From CAZXYS01 sp964645005 (lineage in GTDB: Bacteria > Bacteroidota > Ignavibacteria > Kapaibacteriales > UBA2268): a DNA stretch of 64,000 nucleotides. This document shows positions 9,416-18,359 of the stretch, piece after piece. Each line of letters starts with the position of its first letter. The first letter of the stretch is position 1. The stretch spans positions 1 to 64,000 of the forward strand of contig CAZXYS010000007.1 of NCBI GenBank assembly GCA_964645005.1, in the 5' to 3' direction. The position numbers and the translations under genes were made by a program. A model generated the notes under the pieces. It saw only the letters and a program-made list of their open reading frames with translations. It was not told where the DNA came from and did no database searches.

Positions 9416-9544
9416 AATGAGGCTGGAGCGTCAGGGATTGCCTTCCAACGCGGGAGCCTCGGAGCGAGTGGAAGTGAAGTAAAAAGTCTAAACCGCTGAT
9501 TAAACTGATTTACTGTGATTATTAGGCAAAGTACAACTTTGCCT
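9416..9544. repeat. Degenerate repeat copy plus 9-bp hairpin in the 9345-9718 gap
   Basis: Positions 9416-9463 (AATGAGGCTGGAGCGTCAGG...) align with 5600-5649 but have lost the perfect second stem. Farther on, AGGCAAAGT-aca-ACTTTGCCT (9524-9544) is a perfect 9-bp hairpin with a 3-nt loop, similar in design to CAAAGT-gca-ACTTTG near 35628. The rest of the gap is AT-rich, with no recognised promoter. Confidence 0.6.
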
Positions 9545-9718
9545 GAAAAAGACATTACTAAATCGGAATTAGTAATGAGGGAATCGGTATAATAATTGCA
9601 TATTATAATAAAATTCGTTATTTTAAATTTCACTATTATTCCAAAGATTCTGGGATAATTGATAAAATATATTCGCAATTTTAAATAATAAATGCAGCAT
9701 AAATCCTGGGGGGGACAA

Positions 9719-12700
9719 ATGCAAGCGCAAAACGATGACGTCATTATTCGGCGGGTCATGAATGATTCCGGCGGCGGCAAAGCATCATCAGGTCAAAAAA
9801 AGCAAACCAACAAACGACCCAAAGCCAAAAACTTCGGTGAGTATAACAAATATCTGAAGATATTTTCGATATTACTGTTCTTCTTCGCAGTGTTGCTATT
9901 GCTTTCGCTGGTATCGTACACACCGAAAGACCAGGTCAATACGGATATATCTATTGTGCAGGTAGGCGGGCTGCTGACAGGCGACGAAGCGGTTATCGCC
10001 CGCGCCGAACGCACGCATAACTGGCTCGGACTGGTTGGCGCCGTCATGGCAGACCTGCTCTACAACAATACCCTTGGTTACGTTATCATATTTCTGCCTT
10101 TTCTGCTTTTCCTCTGGGCGAAAGATATATTCAGATTCAATTATATAACTGAAAAACAAATCAAGAGAACAATTTTTCTGCTAATATTCGGCATATTGTT
10201 TTCAGGATTCGCCGGGACGTTGCAGCAAATCTCGTGGTTCGAAGGCATGCCCCATGAATGGAGCGGCGCTATAGGGCAGTTTTTGTCGATGGCGCTATCG
10301 GGGATAATAGGGACGGTTGGCTCCGTGATAATTTTTCTGGCGGGTCTGACTGTCACTGCGGTTATAGGATTGAACATAAATTTAGACATTCTCGGTGAGA
10401 AATTCGGAAATATTTATGATAAAATCACCGACAAAGTCAAAAATAAAACCGGTGATCTTATCGCAAAAGCCGAAGATAAATTCAAAAAAGAACAAAAACC
10501 TGAGAATGAAACTGCCTCTAAAGCACCCCAGGAACAACCACAGCAAGAGGAAAAGACTGATGCCGAGATCATCCGCGATCAGGTCGAGGATGATGACGAG
10601 GGAACGGTTTTCGTCTCTGCGGGCGATGATCCGGCGCAGTTTATGCGCAGCGGGATGAGCACTCGCTTCAGGTCGGAATCCGATTATACTTCTCAGAAAA
10701 GACCACCTGACGACGAAGAAGATAGCGGCATAAAAGCCGTCTATCCTAAAGATTATCCTGAAAGGAATTATCAACAGCCGACTGTTGAGCCGGAGAAAAA
10801 GCAGCCGGAACCTGAAAAAATTGAAAGAGAAAAACCAAAGAATAAAAAAAATGTCCGTCTATCAGACAGATTCAAGAATGTTGTACGGATAAAGCCTGAA
10901 CAGCCGCGCCCCGAACCAAAACAACCGCAGACAGAGCAAACTGACGATTTTGAGCCTAACATAATCCCCTCAGACCCTTACGAGAGAAATTGGCAGGGAT
11001 CGGTAGAACCGGAAAACCGCGACGGTGATGACGAAACCGAGTCATACACCGACGAGGAAGCACTGTATATAGACAATTATTTTGAGGAAGATGAAGGCGA
11101 AAAATCGCAGAACATTGAAAACCATGAATCAGATTCTACCGGCGCTGAGATAGATAATTCCGGAAATGAAGCGGAGCCACCCGATCAAAGAACAATCCCC
11201 GACAACGGAGAATCCGAAAAACGCCCGCTCGTCGTGACAGTCAACGAACACGAAGAAGACGAAAAGGTAGAAGTCAGACCTATCCTGGGAACTGGAATCC
11301 ACGACGAAGAAATCCGCTATCAATTCCCGCCGACAAATTTCCTGATAAACGAGGATGACTACGACGGCGTCGGTGACCAGGAATTGAAGATGAACGCCAA
11401 AATTTTGCAGGAAAAGCTCGAAACTTTCAAGATATATATAGAGGATATGCGGGTGACGCCGGGACCGGTAGTCACGCAGTATGAATTCGTACCAGCGCCG
11501 GGCATCAAGATCAGCAAGATAGAGAATCTCGCCGACGACCTTGCCATGGCGCTGAAAGCCCGCGGAATAAGGATCATCGCCCCTATCCCGGGAAAAGGCA
11601 CAGTAGGCGTGGAAATTCCCAACCAGAATCCGAAGTTGGTGCGCTTCAAAAGCGTGGTTACATCGCGCAAATTCCAGGAAGGTCATTTCATATTACCGCT
11701 TGCGCTTGGTAAGACAATTTCCGGCGAAGTATTCAGCATGGATCTGGCGAAAATGCCTCACATGCTTGTTGCGGGCGCTACCGGCGCCGGCAAGAGCGTA
11801 GGGATAAATACTATCATCACCTCGCTGCTGTATAGAATTCATCCCAGCAAGCTGAAGTTCATCATTATCGACCCGAAAAAAGTCGAAATGCAGCAATACG
11901 CCAAGCTTGCCAATCATTATCTGGCAGCTTCGCCGGAAGTCGAGGATGACATTATTACTAATCCGCAGGATGTCGTTGTCGTGCTGACCGCCCTCATTCG
12001 AGAGATGGAACAGCGCTACGACATTCTTGCGAGCGTCGGACAGCGAAATATTGAGGATTACAACAAAAAAGTAGAAAAGGGTAAGCTGCGCACTGAAGGC
12101 GGTATGCTGCACCGCCCGATGCCGTACATCGTTGTCGTCATCGACGAACTCGCCGACCTGATGCTGACGGCATCGAAAGAGATCGAAGAACCCATCACCC
12201 GCCTGGCGCAGATGGCGCGAGCGGTAGGCATCCATCTCGTTCTTGCGACGCAGCGCCCGTCGGTCGATGTTATCACCGGACTTATCAAAGCGAATTTCCC
12301 TGCGCGCATTTCTTATCTTGTAGCGCAGCGCGTTGACTCACGCACCATCCTTGACGTCATGGGCGCTGAGCAGCTTCTCGGCAACGGCGACATGCTCGTC
12401 CTGCCTAACGGCTCGCCCAAGCCTGTCCGCGTCCAGAATTCTTTCATCTCTACGGACGAGGTCGAGGAAATCTGCGAATTCATCGGCAGCCAGAAGGGCT
12501 ATTCCAAGCCCTACATGCTGCCCTCAATCCAGGAAGAAAACAACAACAGCGACGTTGACGACGGCGACCGCGATCCTCTCTTCGAGGAAGCCGCCCGCCT
12601 CGTGATACGCCACCAGCAGGGCTCGGTCTCGCTAATCCAGCGCCGCCTGAAGGTAGGTTACGCCCGCGCCGGCAGGATAGTCGATGAGCTCGAGCGCGCC

Positions 12701-12781
12701 GCCGTCGTAGGTCCCTACGACGGCAGCAAAGCCCGCCAGGTGCGCATGGAAAGCGAAATGGAACTGGAAGCGGTGCTGTAG
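9719..12781 (+). CDS. ftsK: DNA translocase FtsK/SpoIIIE
   Basis: This is the septum-located, ATP-driven double-stranded DNA pump that clears the chromosome from the division site and activates XerCD at dif. Four or more N-terminal membrane segments (roughly residues 45-220) are followed by a long acidic, Pro/Gln-rich linker (to about 510) and the RecA-like motor. Walker A is GATGAGKS (686-693) and Walker B is IVVVIDELAD (804-813). A gamma winged-helix (about 950-1010, SVSLIQRRLKVGYARAGRIV) reads the polarity sequences. I chose the ATG at 9719 because GGGGGGGA sits directly upstream; the in-frame ATG at 9692 (nine residues longer) has no ribosome site. The gene ends 18 bases from the convergent epimerase gene. 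Confidence 0.95.
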   Translation: MQAQNDDVIIRRVMNDSGGGKASSGQKKQTNKRPKAKNFGEYNKYLKIFSILLFFFAVLLLLSLVSYTPKDQVNTDISIVQVGGLLTGDEAVIARAERTHNWLGLVGAVMADLLYNNTLGYVIIFLPFLLFLWAKDIFRFNYITEKQIKRTIFLLIFGILFSGFAGTLQQISWFEGMPHEWSGAIGQFLSMALSGIIGTVGSVIIFLAGLTVTAVIGLNINLDILGEKFGNIYDKITDKVKNKTGDLIAKAEDKFKKEQKPENETASKAPQEQPQQEEKTDAEIIRDQVEDDDEGTVFVSAGDDPAQFMRSGMSTRFRSESDYTSQKRPPDDEEDSGIKAVYPKDYPERNYQQPTVEPEKKQPEPEKIEREKPKNKKNVRLSDRFKNVVRIKPEQPRPEPKQPQTEQTDDFEPNIIPSDPYERNWQGSVEPENRDGDDETESYTDEEALYIDNYFEEDEGEKSQNIENHESDSTGAEIDNSGNEAEPPDQRTIPDNGESEKRPLVVTVNEHEEDEKVEVRPILGTGIHDEEIRYQFPPTNFLINEDDYDGVGDQELKMNAKILQEKLETFKIYIEDMRVTPGPVVTQYEFVPAPGIKISKIENLADDLAMALKARGIRIIAPIPGKGTVGVEIPNQNPKLVRFKSVVTSRKFQEGHFILPLALGKTISGEVFSMDLAKMPHMLVAGATGAGKSVGINTIITSLLYRIHPSKLKFIIIDPKKVEMQQYAKLANHYLAASPEVEDDIITNPQDVVVVLTALIREMEQRYDILASVGQRNIEDYNKKVEKGKLRTEGGMLHRPMPYIVVVIDELADLMLTASKEIEEPITRLAQMARAVGIHLVLATQRPSVDVITGLIKANFPARISYLVAQRVDSRTILDVMGAEQLLGNGDMLVLPNGSPKPVRVQNSFISTDEVEEICEFIGSQKGYSKPYMLPSIQEENNNSDVDDGDRDPLFEEAARLVIRHQQGSVSLIQRRLKVGYARAGRIVDELERAAVVGPYDGSKARQVRMESEMELEAVL

Positions 12782-12798
12782 GGGGGTGGATCGGCAGA

Positions 12799-13770
12799 TC
12801 AGACTTTGAGATACTTGAGCCAGTCACGGTTTTTGACATACCAGTCAACTGTCCGCTTTAGACCTTCGTCAAAGCTGACAGTCGGCTGCCAGCCAAGTAT
12901 ATCCTTAGCTTTGTCGATATTCGCCCAAGTGAACTTCATATCGGTCTTCTGGAAATCCTTGTACTCGATTTTTGCTTTTTTGCCGAGATATTCTTCGATC
13001 TTCCGTATCATATAATTTATTGACACCGGCTGATTTCCGCCGCCCAGATTGATAATATCATAACCTGTTTTTTTAATAGCGAGCACGGTACCACCGGCAA
13101 TATCATCGATATAGGTAAAATCCCTTGCCTGGGTGCCGTCGCCGAAGAGTTCCAGCGGCGTACCTTCATCGATCCACTTGATGAACCTGAAGTAGCTCAT
13201 ATCCGGCCGCCCCGCTGGTCCGTAAACTGTGAAATAGCGCAGCGCCGATACATCAATGCCATATAAATAGTGATAGGTATAAGCTGTAAGTTCAGCCGAC
13301 TTTTTCGAAGCGGCGTAATAAGAGATTGGCTCATTTACGGGCAAATCCTCGGTAAAAGGCATGGATTCGCCCGCATACAGCGAGGAACTCGATGCCAGCA
13401 CGAACTTTCCTACTTCATGCTCTTTCATCAACTCGAGCAAATTCAGCGTCCCATGCACATTCGTCGTAAGGTACACATGCGGATCGACAAGGCTGTACCT
13501 CACCCCTGCCCTTGCGGCTAAATTGATAACAGCATCAAATCTAAACTGCTCGAACACCTCATCCAAACCGGCTTTATCTTCAATATCTTTTTCATAGAAA
13601 ATGAAGTTGTCATCCTCATGAAGCTGAGCAAGCCTATGACTTTTCAGCTTCGTATCATAATAATCATTGATATTATCGACGCCGACGACCGTCAATCCTT
13701 CCTCCAGAAGTAATTTCGCCGTCGCCGCCCCGATAAATCCCGCCGCGCCTGTAAGTAATATTGTTTGCAT
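12799..13770 (-). CDS. NAD-dependent nucleotide-sugar epimerase (UDP-glucuronate 4-epimerase-like)
   Basis: This 323-aa short-chain dehydrogenase/epimerase has the NAD-binding GAAGFIG (residues 8-14), VDNINDYYDT typical of the UDP-glucuronate epimerase subgroup, the catalytic YAASK (Tyr152/Lys156) and RYFTVYGPAGRPDMSYF for substrate binding. It likely interconverts UDP-glucuronate and UDP-galacturonate, or a related pair, in the cytoplasm. It is the last gene of the minus-strand polysaccharide operon and has normal base composition, unlike the AT-rich genes before it. Specificity cannot be settled from sequence alone (UDP-glucose 4-epimerase is the alternative). Confidence 0.85.
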   Translation of the reverse strand: MQTILLTGAAGFIGAATAKLLLEEGLTVVGVDNINDYYDTKLKSHRLAQLHEDDNFIFYEKDIEDKAGLDEVFEQFRFDAVINLAARAGVRYSLVDPHVYLTTNVHGTLNLLELMKEHEVGKFVLASSSSLYAGESMPFTEDLPVNEPISYYAASKKSAELTAYTYHYLYGIDVSALRYFTVYGPAGRPDMSYFRFIKWIDEGTPLELFGDGTQARDFTYIDDIAGGTVLAIKKTGYDIINLGGGNQPVSINYMIRKIEEYLGKKAKIEYKDFQKTDMKFTWANIDKAKDILGWQPTVSFDEGLKRTVDWYVKNRDWLKYLKV

Positions 13771-13785
13771 GGTGTTAAACTATTA

Positions 13786-14778
13786 TCATTTACCTTTCTT
13801 ATAAAAAGTCAATTTAATTATATGCCTAAAAAAATGGTACCAAATATGTAGTGATAATTTTAAATTATTTTTAAAAGAAAAAACAATTAATGATTTTATC
13901 AAAGATAATAAATTATTATAACTATTTCTTTCAAAATTAGCTTCAAAAGCTTTATGGAATAATAACCTGTAATGGATCAAAGCGGTTTTATTCGTTCCCA
14001 GTCCAACTTCCGCAGCCCATTCGGCAAGCAATTTCCACAATCTTTCTCTAATTTTCTGAAACTTGTCTTTAGGTACATTGGTTATCCTATTTGCATCATG
14101 CACTCTTCTCACAGCAACCGGCTTGTCAATACTTCCCGCAGCCAATTTCCCCATGGCAGCTAACCTTAACCACATGTGCGTATCCTGAGATACATATAAT
14201 TCTTTATTAAAATATCCTGTCTTCTCAAATAATTTTTTCTTAACCACCAGTCCGTCCCCGTGAAAATAGCCATAGTAACCATGTACCAGATTCTCAAATA
14301 ACTTATCAGGCGGGATAAAAGCATTCAATGTTGTTATTTTATCACGTTTATGTTCTTCCCAGGCTTTTTCCTGTTCACTATTTTCAAATCTTGCTTCAAT
14401 AGCTTCATACACGCCATCAATAGAATCATTTGATGATAAAATTTCAATAGCTTTTTTAAATCTATTAGGTAGAAAATAATCGTCTGCATCTAAAAAAGAA
14501 ATTAAATCAAACTGGGCTTTATCAATGCCTAAATTCCTTGTTGAACCGGCGCCGTGATTTTGTTTGTCAGGATGTTGATAGAGGTTGACTATTTCATGTT
14601 TATCGGCAAGTTCCCGGCATACATATAAAGAATTATCCGGCGAGTTGTCTTCCGCCAACACCACCTCACCGGTTTCCGGTTGAGCCAGCGCGGATTCCAC
14701 CGCCTCTGCGACATAATTTTCGGCATTAAAAACTGGTATGATTACTGAGAGATTTTCATGATCTCTTCTTTCTAGCAT
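13786..14778 (-). CDS. Family 2 glycosyltransferase
   Basis: A 330-aa GT-A fold enzyme. It starts SVIIPVFNAENYVAEAV, contains VVLAEDNSPDNS, and has the metal/nucleotide-sugar site FLDADD (residues 95-100). It transfers a sugar from a nucleotide donor to a growing cell-surface glycan on the cytoplasmic side of the inner membrane; donor and acceptor are unknown. Its start overlaps the end of the next glycosyltransferase by 23 bases and is preceded by AAAGGA, suggesting translational coupling. The C-terminal quarter is basic and aromatic, perhaps membrane-associating. Confidence 0.88.
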   Translation of the reverse strand: MLERRDHENLSVIIPVFNAENYVAEAVESALAQPETGEVVLAEDNSPDNSLYVCRELADKHEIVNLYQHPDKQNHGAGSTRNLGIDKAQFDLISFLDADDYFLPNRFKKAIEILSSNDSIDGVYEAIEARFENSEQEKAWEEHKRDKITTLNAFIPPDKLFENLVHGYYGYFHGDGLVVKKKLFEKTGYFNKELYVSQDTHMWLRLAAMGKLAAGSIDKPVAVRRVHDANRITNVPKDKFQKIRERLWKLLAEWAAEVGLGTNKTALIHYRLLFHKAFEANFERNSYNNLLSLIKSLIVFSFKNNLKLSLHIWYHFFRHIIKLTFYKKGK

Positions 14779-15685
14779 AGTTAAATCCTTTTATAAGACC
14801 CAACAGATATGATTTTTTGAACTTAATTATGAAATTTAGTTTTTCTCCTCTAGTTTTATTAAATAAATTAAATCTTGATTTAAAAAATACATAAATTATA
14901 TATAAAAATATCTTATAAAACTCTAAAGGGTAATAAAATAAAAATCTTTTTACAGCATATTTTGCGCCAAACATTACACCTGTTTTATATATATGTCTTA
15001 ATGCAAATTCTTTATTAGATTTAATTTTAGGAACATAATGCCATACCAAAGCATCAGGTATATAACATTTTTTCCATCCTTTTTCAAACATTGATCTTTG
15101 CATCGATGATTCTTGCCCAACGCCTAAAGTATTATCCCCAGGACCGAAATTAGCATCAAAACCATTATATTTCTTTATATCTTCTGCAAAAGCCCCCCAA
15201 TTGCAACCAAGAAAAGTAAAATTATCTGTTGTTATTAATTGCTTATTTCCTAAACTCCATCCTTTTGCGGGTCTTGGTAGATATTCTATCAGCCAACTTT
15301 CTGGGGCACCTTCATCGTAATCAACCCCCATTGGACCACCATAAATAAAGTAATTTTTAAATTTTTTTGAAGTATTAACATATTCAATTAATATATTCTG
15401 ATTAAATCTTACGTCATCATCCGTAAAAAAAATAAAAGTATCATCGTTTATATAAGTTAAAGCTTTATTAAGTGCAAGACTTTTATTACCTTCTTCGGAA
15501 TAGAGATATTGTACATTAATATTTTTGAATTTATCAGTAATATTACTAGCTCCAAATTCACCGCCATTTTCAATTACAATAGTTTTTTCATATTCATTCG
15601 GAAATTCACATTCTGACAAAGAATTTAAAGTTCTTTCCAAAAGTTCATTTCTATTATGTGTTGGTATAAGAATAACTAATTTCAT
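14756..15685 (-). CDS. Family 2 glycosyltransferase
   Basis: A 309-aa enzyme with the GT2 start VILIPTHNRNELLERTLNSL, a DDD motif (residues 89-91, FFTDDDVRF) and an acceptor-site region around FLGCNWGAFAEDI. It carries a hydrophobic, aromatic patch near 235-265 (FLFYYPLEFYKIFLYIIYVFF) that is probably an interfacial or membrane helix. Very AT-rich coding sequence, like the four genes upstream, points to acquisition together with them. Expected to add one sugar of the same glycan as its neighbour; specificity unknown. Confidence 0.87.
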   Translation of the reverse strand: MKLVILIPTHNRNELLERTLNSLSECEFPNEYEKTIVIENGGEFGASNITDKFKNINVQYLYSEEGNKSLALNKALTYINDDTFIFFTDDDVRFNQNILIEYVNTSKKFKNYFIYGGPMGVDYDEGAPESWLIEYLPRPAKGWSLGNKQLITTDNFTFLGCNWGAFAEDIKKYNGFDANFGPGDNTLGVGQESSMQRSMFEKGWKKCYIPDALVWHYVPKIKSNKEFALRHIYKTGVMFGAKYAVKRFLFYYPLEFYKIFLYIIYVFFKSRFNLFNKTRGEKLNFIIKFKKSYLLGLIKGFNYARKKRS

Positions 15686-15702
15686 ATTTACATACTATTA
15701 AA

Positions 15703-16845
15703 TTATTTATATAAAGGAATATTTATTTTTTCGAGTATATGAAAAGGTAATCTGGTTATTTCATATATTCTTGCAGTAAGAGTATTAGGGTCTGGATTAT
15801 TTTTATCAAATTTATAAGTTTTAAAATTAAAAGTTTTTTCAAATTGAATATTTATCCATTTGTTAGCAAATTCTAAAAAGTCAGATTCACTTATTAATTC
15901 ATCAGAATAAAAAATATAAGGAATTTCAAAGCCTGGTGGATTATAATAATATCCATATATGTTTTTATCTAGCTTATTAAAAAATTTATTTTTAAGTAAA
16001 TATTGTTTAATTTTTTTATATGTTTTTGAAACCCAGAATTTATGATTTTGGAAAAAATTTATTAGGTTCTTAAAAGCATAAAGGTTAAAACTGTGGTAAC
16101 CTATAGACTTATAGTGAATTTTATTAGTATCATATAAACCTATATTGTGTAAATAGAGGTTCATGAATTTATAAATTCCCTGATTTATTTTTTTCATTAT
16201 CTCTGGGGATGTCTTTAATAAGCCTTCATTTTTATTAAATAACCCATAGATAGGATGACTGATTAAACCATCATTATAAATGGATAAATTTCTATCTAGT
16301 TTATTTAAAAAAATATTAATTAAATTGTTTATTTCGCTGTTGTTTGATTTAATTAAAGAACCAGATGAAGCAAACCACAATTGGTGGTTAAAAGTTAAAT
16401 CTATGCTTAATATTTTACCATCTACCTCAAGTCTATACCATAATCCATGTTCTTTATTAAAATTATGATGCAAAAACACTTCTTCAGCAACTTGATAAAT
16501 TTTATCTTCCTCAAAAAATTTTGCTGCTTCACATAAAGCTTCTATTGTCCATGCCTGACCAATTAAACCATTACATTGATCATTTTTTTTACTAATCCTA
16601 TGGAAGAAAGAATAATTGTGAGGTCTTGCACTTTCTGATAATAAAAAATTTAGTAATTGTTCTGCTTTAAACAAATACTTATTTAAACCAGTCCATTTAT
16701 AACAATAAATTAGAGTTATAAGCCAATGAGAACTAACTCTTACAGGCGTTTCAGTATGTTTGTATGGTCCATTATGTCCTGGTTCAGGTAATTCTTTTTT
16801 AGAAGCAATTTGATCTGATATTCTTAAAATAACATCGATTAGCAT
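15703..16845 (-). CDS. Uncharacterised alpha/alpha-toroid-like protein of the polysaccharide operon
   Basis: This 380-aa protein has no signal peptide. It has a helical, Trp/His/aromatic-rich sequence (HWLITLIYCYKWTGLNKYL, GLIGQAWTIEALCEAAKFFE, LTFNHQLWFASSGSLI) that by eye resembles (alpha/alpha)6-toroid proteins such as unsaturated glycosidases, N-acyl-glucosamine 2-epimerases or glucuronyl C5-epimerases. These are plausible partners for uronic-acid or sulfated glycans. I cannot identify catalytic residues with certainty. The family call is an inference; its place between sulfotransferases and glycosyltransferases supports glycan modification. Confidence 0.5.
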   Translation of the reverse strand: MLIDVILRISDQIASKKELPEPGHNGPYKHTETPVRVSSHWLITLIYCYKWTGLNKYLFKAEQLLNFLLSESARPHNYSFFHRISKKNDQCNGLIGQAWTIEALCEAAKFFEEDKIYQVAEEVFLHHNFNKEHGLWYRLEVDGKILSIDLTFNHQLWFASSGSLIKSNNSEINNLINIFLNKLDRNLSIYNDGLISHPIYGLFNKNEGLLKTSPEIMKKINQGIYKFMNLYLHNIGLYDTNKIHYKSIGYHSFNLYAFKNLINFFQNHKFWVSKTYKKIKQYLLKNKFFNKLDKNIYGYYYNPPGFEIPYIFYSDELISESDFLEFANKWINIQFEKTFNFKTYKFDKNNPDPNTLTARIYEITRLPFHILEKINIPLYK

Positions 16846-16863
16846 TTTTATTATGAGTATAGT

Positions 16864-17649
16864 TTATTCGTAAAGCATCCATTCATATTTGGTATTTGTT
16901 AAATATTCTTTTAATTCATCAAAATTTATGACAATATTGTTTAACGCAAATGGATTAGTTTTTAAATAATTAATTTTAGGTTTTCTAATGTCTAAATTTA
17001 TGAACTCACATACAGCATTGTAAGCAATAAAAGGATTTTCTTGGATGTGATCCTCATAAGTTAATAATAGATTTTTTTTATCATTTAAAAACTCTGAAAA
17101 TTTTCGAAAAGCTAAGTCGTATTCATCAAGAAATTCAATTAAAGACTTTTCTTTAAAGTCAATATTTATTTTATTAAAATTTATATTGATCTTTTTTAAC
17201 TGAGATTTATTTTTTTTCCCCATATGATAAAATCCTGTACTTTGTGCAACTAATGAAGATACTATTTTCCTAAGAAAATTCTTTCTTTTCAAAACAATGA
17301 AATAATCTACAGTATCATTTAAAGATGTGATGTAATCCTTTATATCCTTGCCCAGGTACTTACTTATATGAAAAGGTTTAACTTCAAAACCAAAAAATGG
17401 TTTTCTTGTTTTTTCTAATTGATTTTCAAAATATTCTATTATTTTATCTGCATAGTTGGAAGATATTTCAACTGGATTCGGATTTAATTTTTTTGCGGCT
17501 TTATTATATACTTCACCTTCCCAATAAATTTTCTTATGCTGATTAAGCATACTGCCTAACACTGTGCTTCCACTCCTTCCTATGTGGAACAACAATATTA
17601 ATTTTCTATCCTTATTATTATATTTATCGAAAAAATTTAATTTTATCAT
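16864..17649 (-). CDS. Sulfotransferase family protein
   Basis: A 261-aa protein with the PAPS 5'-phosphosulfate-binding loop near the N-terminus (FHIGRSGSTVLGSML, residues 21-35) and a later basic/serine stretch (KRKNFLRKIVSSLVAQS) that fits the 3'-phosphate site. It should move sulfate from PAPS to a hydroxyl or amine of a carbohydrate. A second sulfotransferase-like gene lies immediately upstream, so the glycan made here is probably sulfated at two positions. Strongly AT-rich. Confidence 0.8.
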   Translation of the reverse strand: MIKLNFFDKYNNKDRKLILLFHIGRSGSTVLGSMLNQHKKIYWEGEVYNKAAKKLNPNPVEISSNYADKIIEYFENQLEKTRKPFFGFEVKPFHISKYLGKDIKDYITSLNDTVDYFIVLKRKNFLRKIVSSLVAQSTGFYHMGKKNKSQLKKININFNKINIDFKEKSLIEFLDEYDLAFRKFSEFLNDKKNLLLTYEDHIQENPFIAYNAVCEFINLDIRKPKINYLKTNPFALNNIVINFDELKEYLTNTKYEWMLYE

Positions 17650-17664
17650 AATTGTTTAAAAAAA

Positions 17665-18279
17665 TTAAAAAAACTTTTTAAATATTTTTTTGGGGTTAAA
17701 TTTTTTAAAGTTGATATATTTATTTGTTGATTTAAAATAGATATCTTCTTTTGATGCATTATAAATATTGCCCCATTCTGCTAAAGCAGCATCTAGATTG
17801 CCTTCAGCACCAATAAATTCCCAAAATTTCTTGAAGTCTTCTTTTGCATTTTCCAAATTAAAATTGAGCTTTTTTGTTTTATCCTTTAAAAATAGTTCAA
17901 TATTCGATGTAACCGTATCATATAAATCCAATGCAATTACCATTTTGTCAATGTTGTCTTGAGTACGAATATGTATCCCTTGTTTGTATGCCTTCATAAT
18001 ACCAATTTGATAACGTTTCATATAGCTTTTAGCTATCTCTACCTTATCTCGATGGAGATGAATATAAACGGCATTGTCATTATATTTTTTATCTATTCTA
18101 CCCAAAAACCATGAAAGCCTGTTATCAATCTCTATGTGATTATCAGGATATATTAGTCTTTTTTCCCCGATAATGGATACATTTGATTCGTGAGAACTGG
18201 TATAATTAGTAATATGTTTACATGCCTTTGAAAATGTAAGAGAGCCGCATCTACCGGTTGATAACACAAAAACATTCAT
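17665..18279 (-). CDS. Short sulfotransferase-like protein
   Basis: A 204-aa protein that opens with VFVLSTGRCGSLTF (residues 3-16), the phosphosulfate loop of PAPS-dependent sulfotransferases. HLHRDKVEIAKSYMKRY supplies the expected basic region. It is shorter than most family members, so it may be a minimal domain. It sits 15 bases upstream of the second sulfotransferase and is equally AT-rich. The substrate is probably the polysaccharide of this operon. Confidence 0.72.
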   Translation of the reverse strand: MNVFVLSTGRCGSLTFSKACKHITNYTSSHESNVSIIGEKRLIYPDNHIEIDNRLSWFLGRIDKKYNDNAVYIHLHRDKVEIAKSYMKRYQIGIMKAYKQGIHIRTQDNIDKMVIALDLYDTVTSNIELFLKDKTKKLNFNLENAKEDFKKFWEFIGAEGNLDAALAEWGNIYNASKEDIYFKSTNKYINFKKFNPKKIFKKFF

Positions 18280-18359
18280 ATTAAATTTATTAGTTACTAA
18301 TTAATAATCAAATAATTAAATATAATTAAATTAATTCATAAAATTTAGTTTAAAAAATT

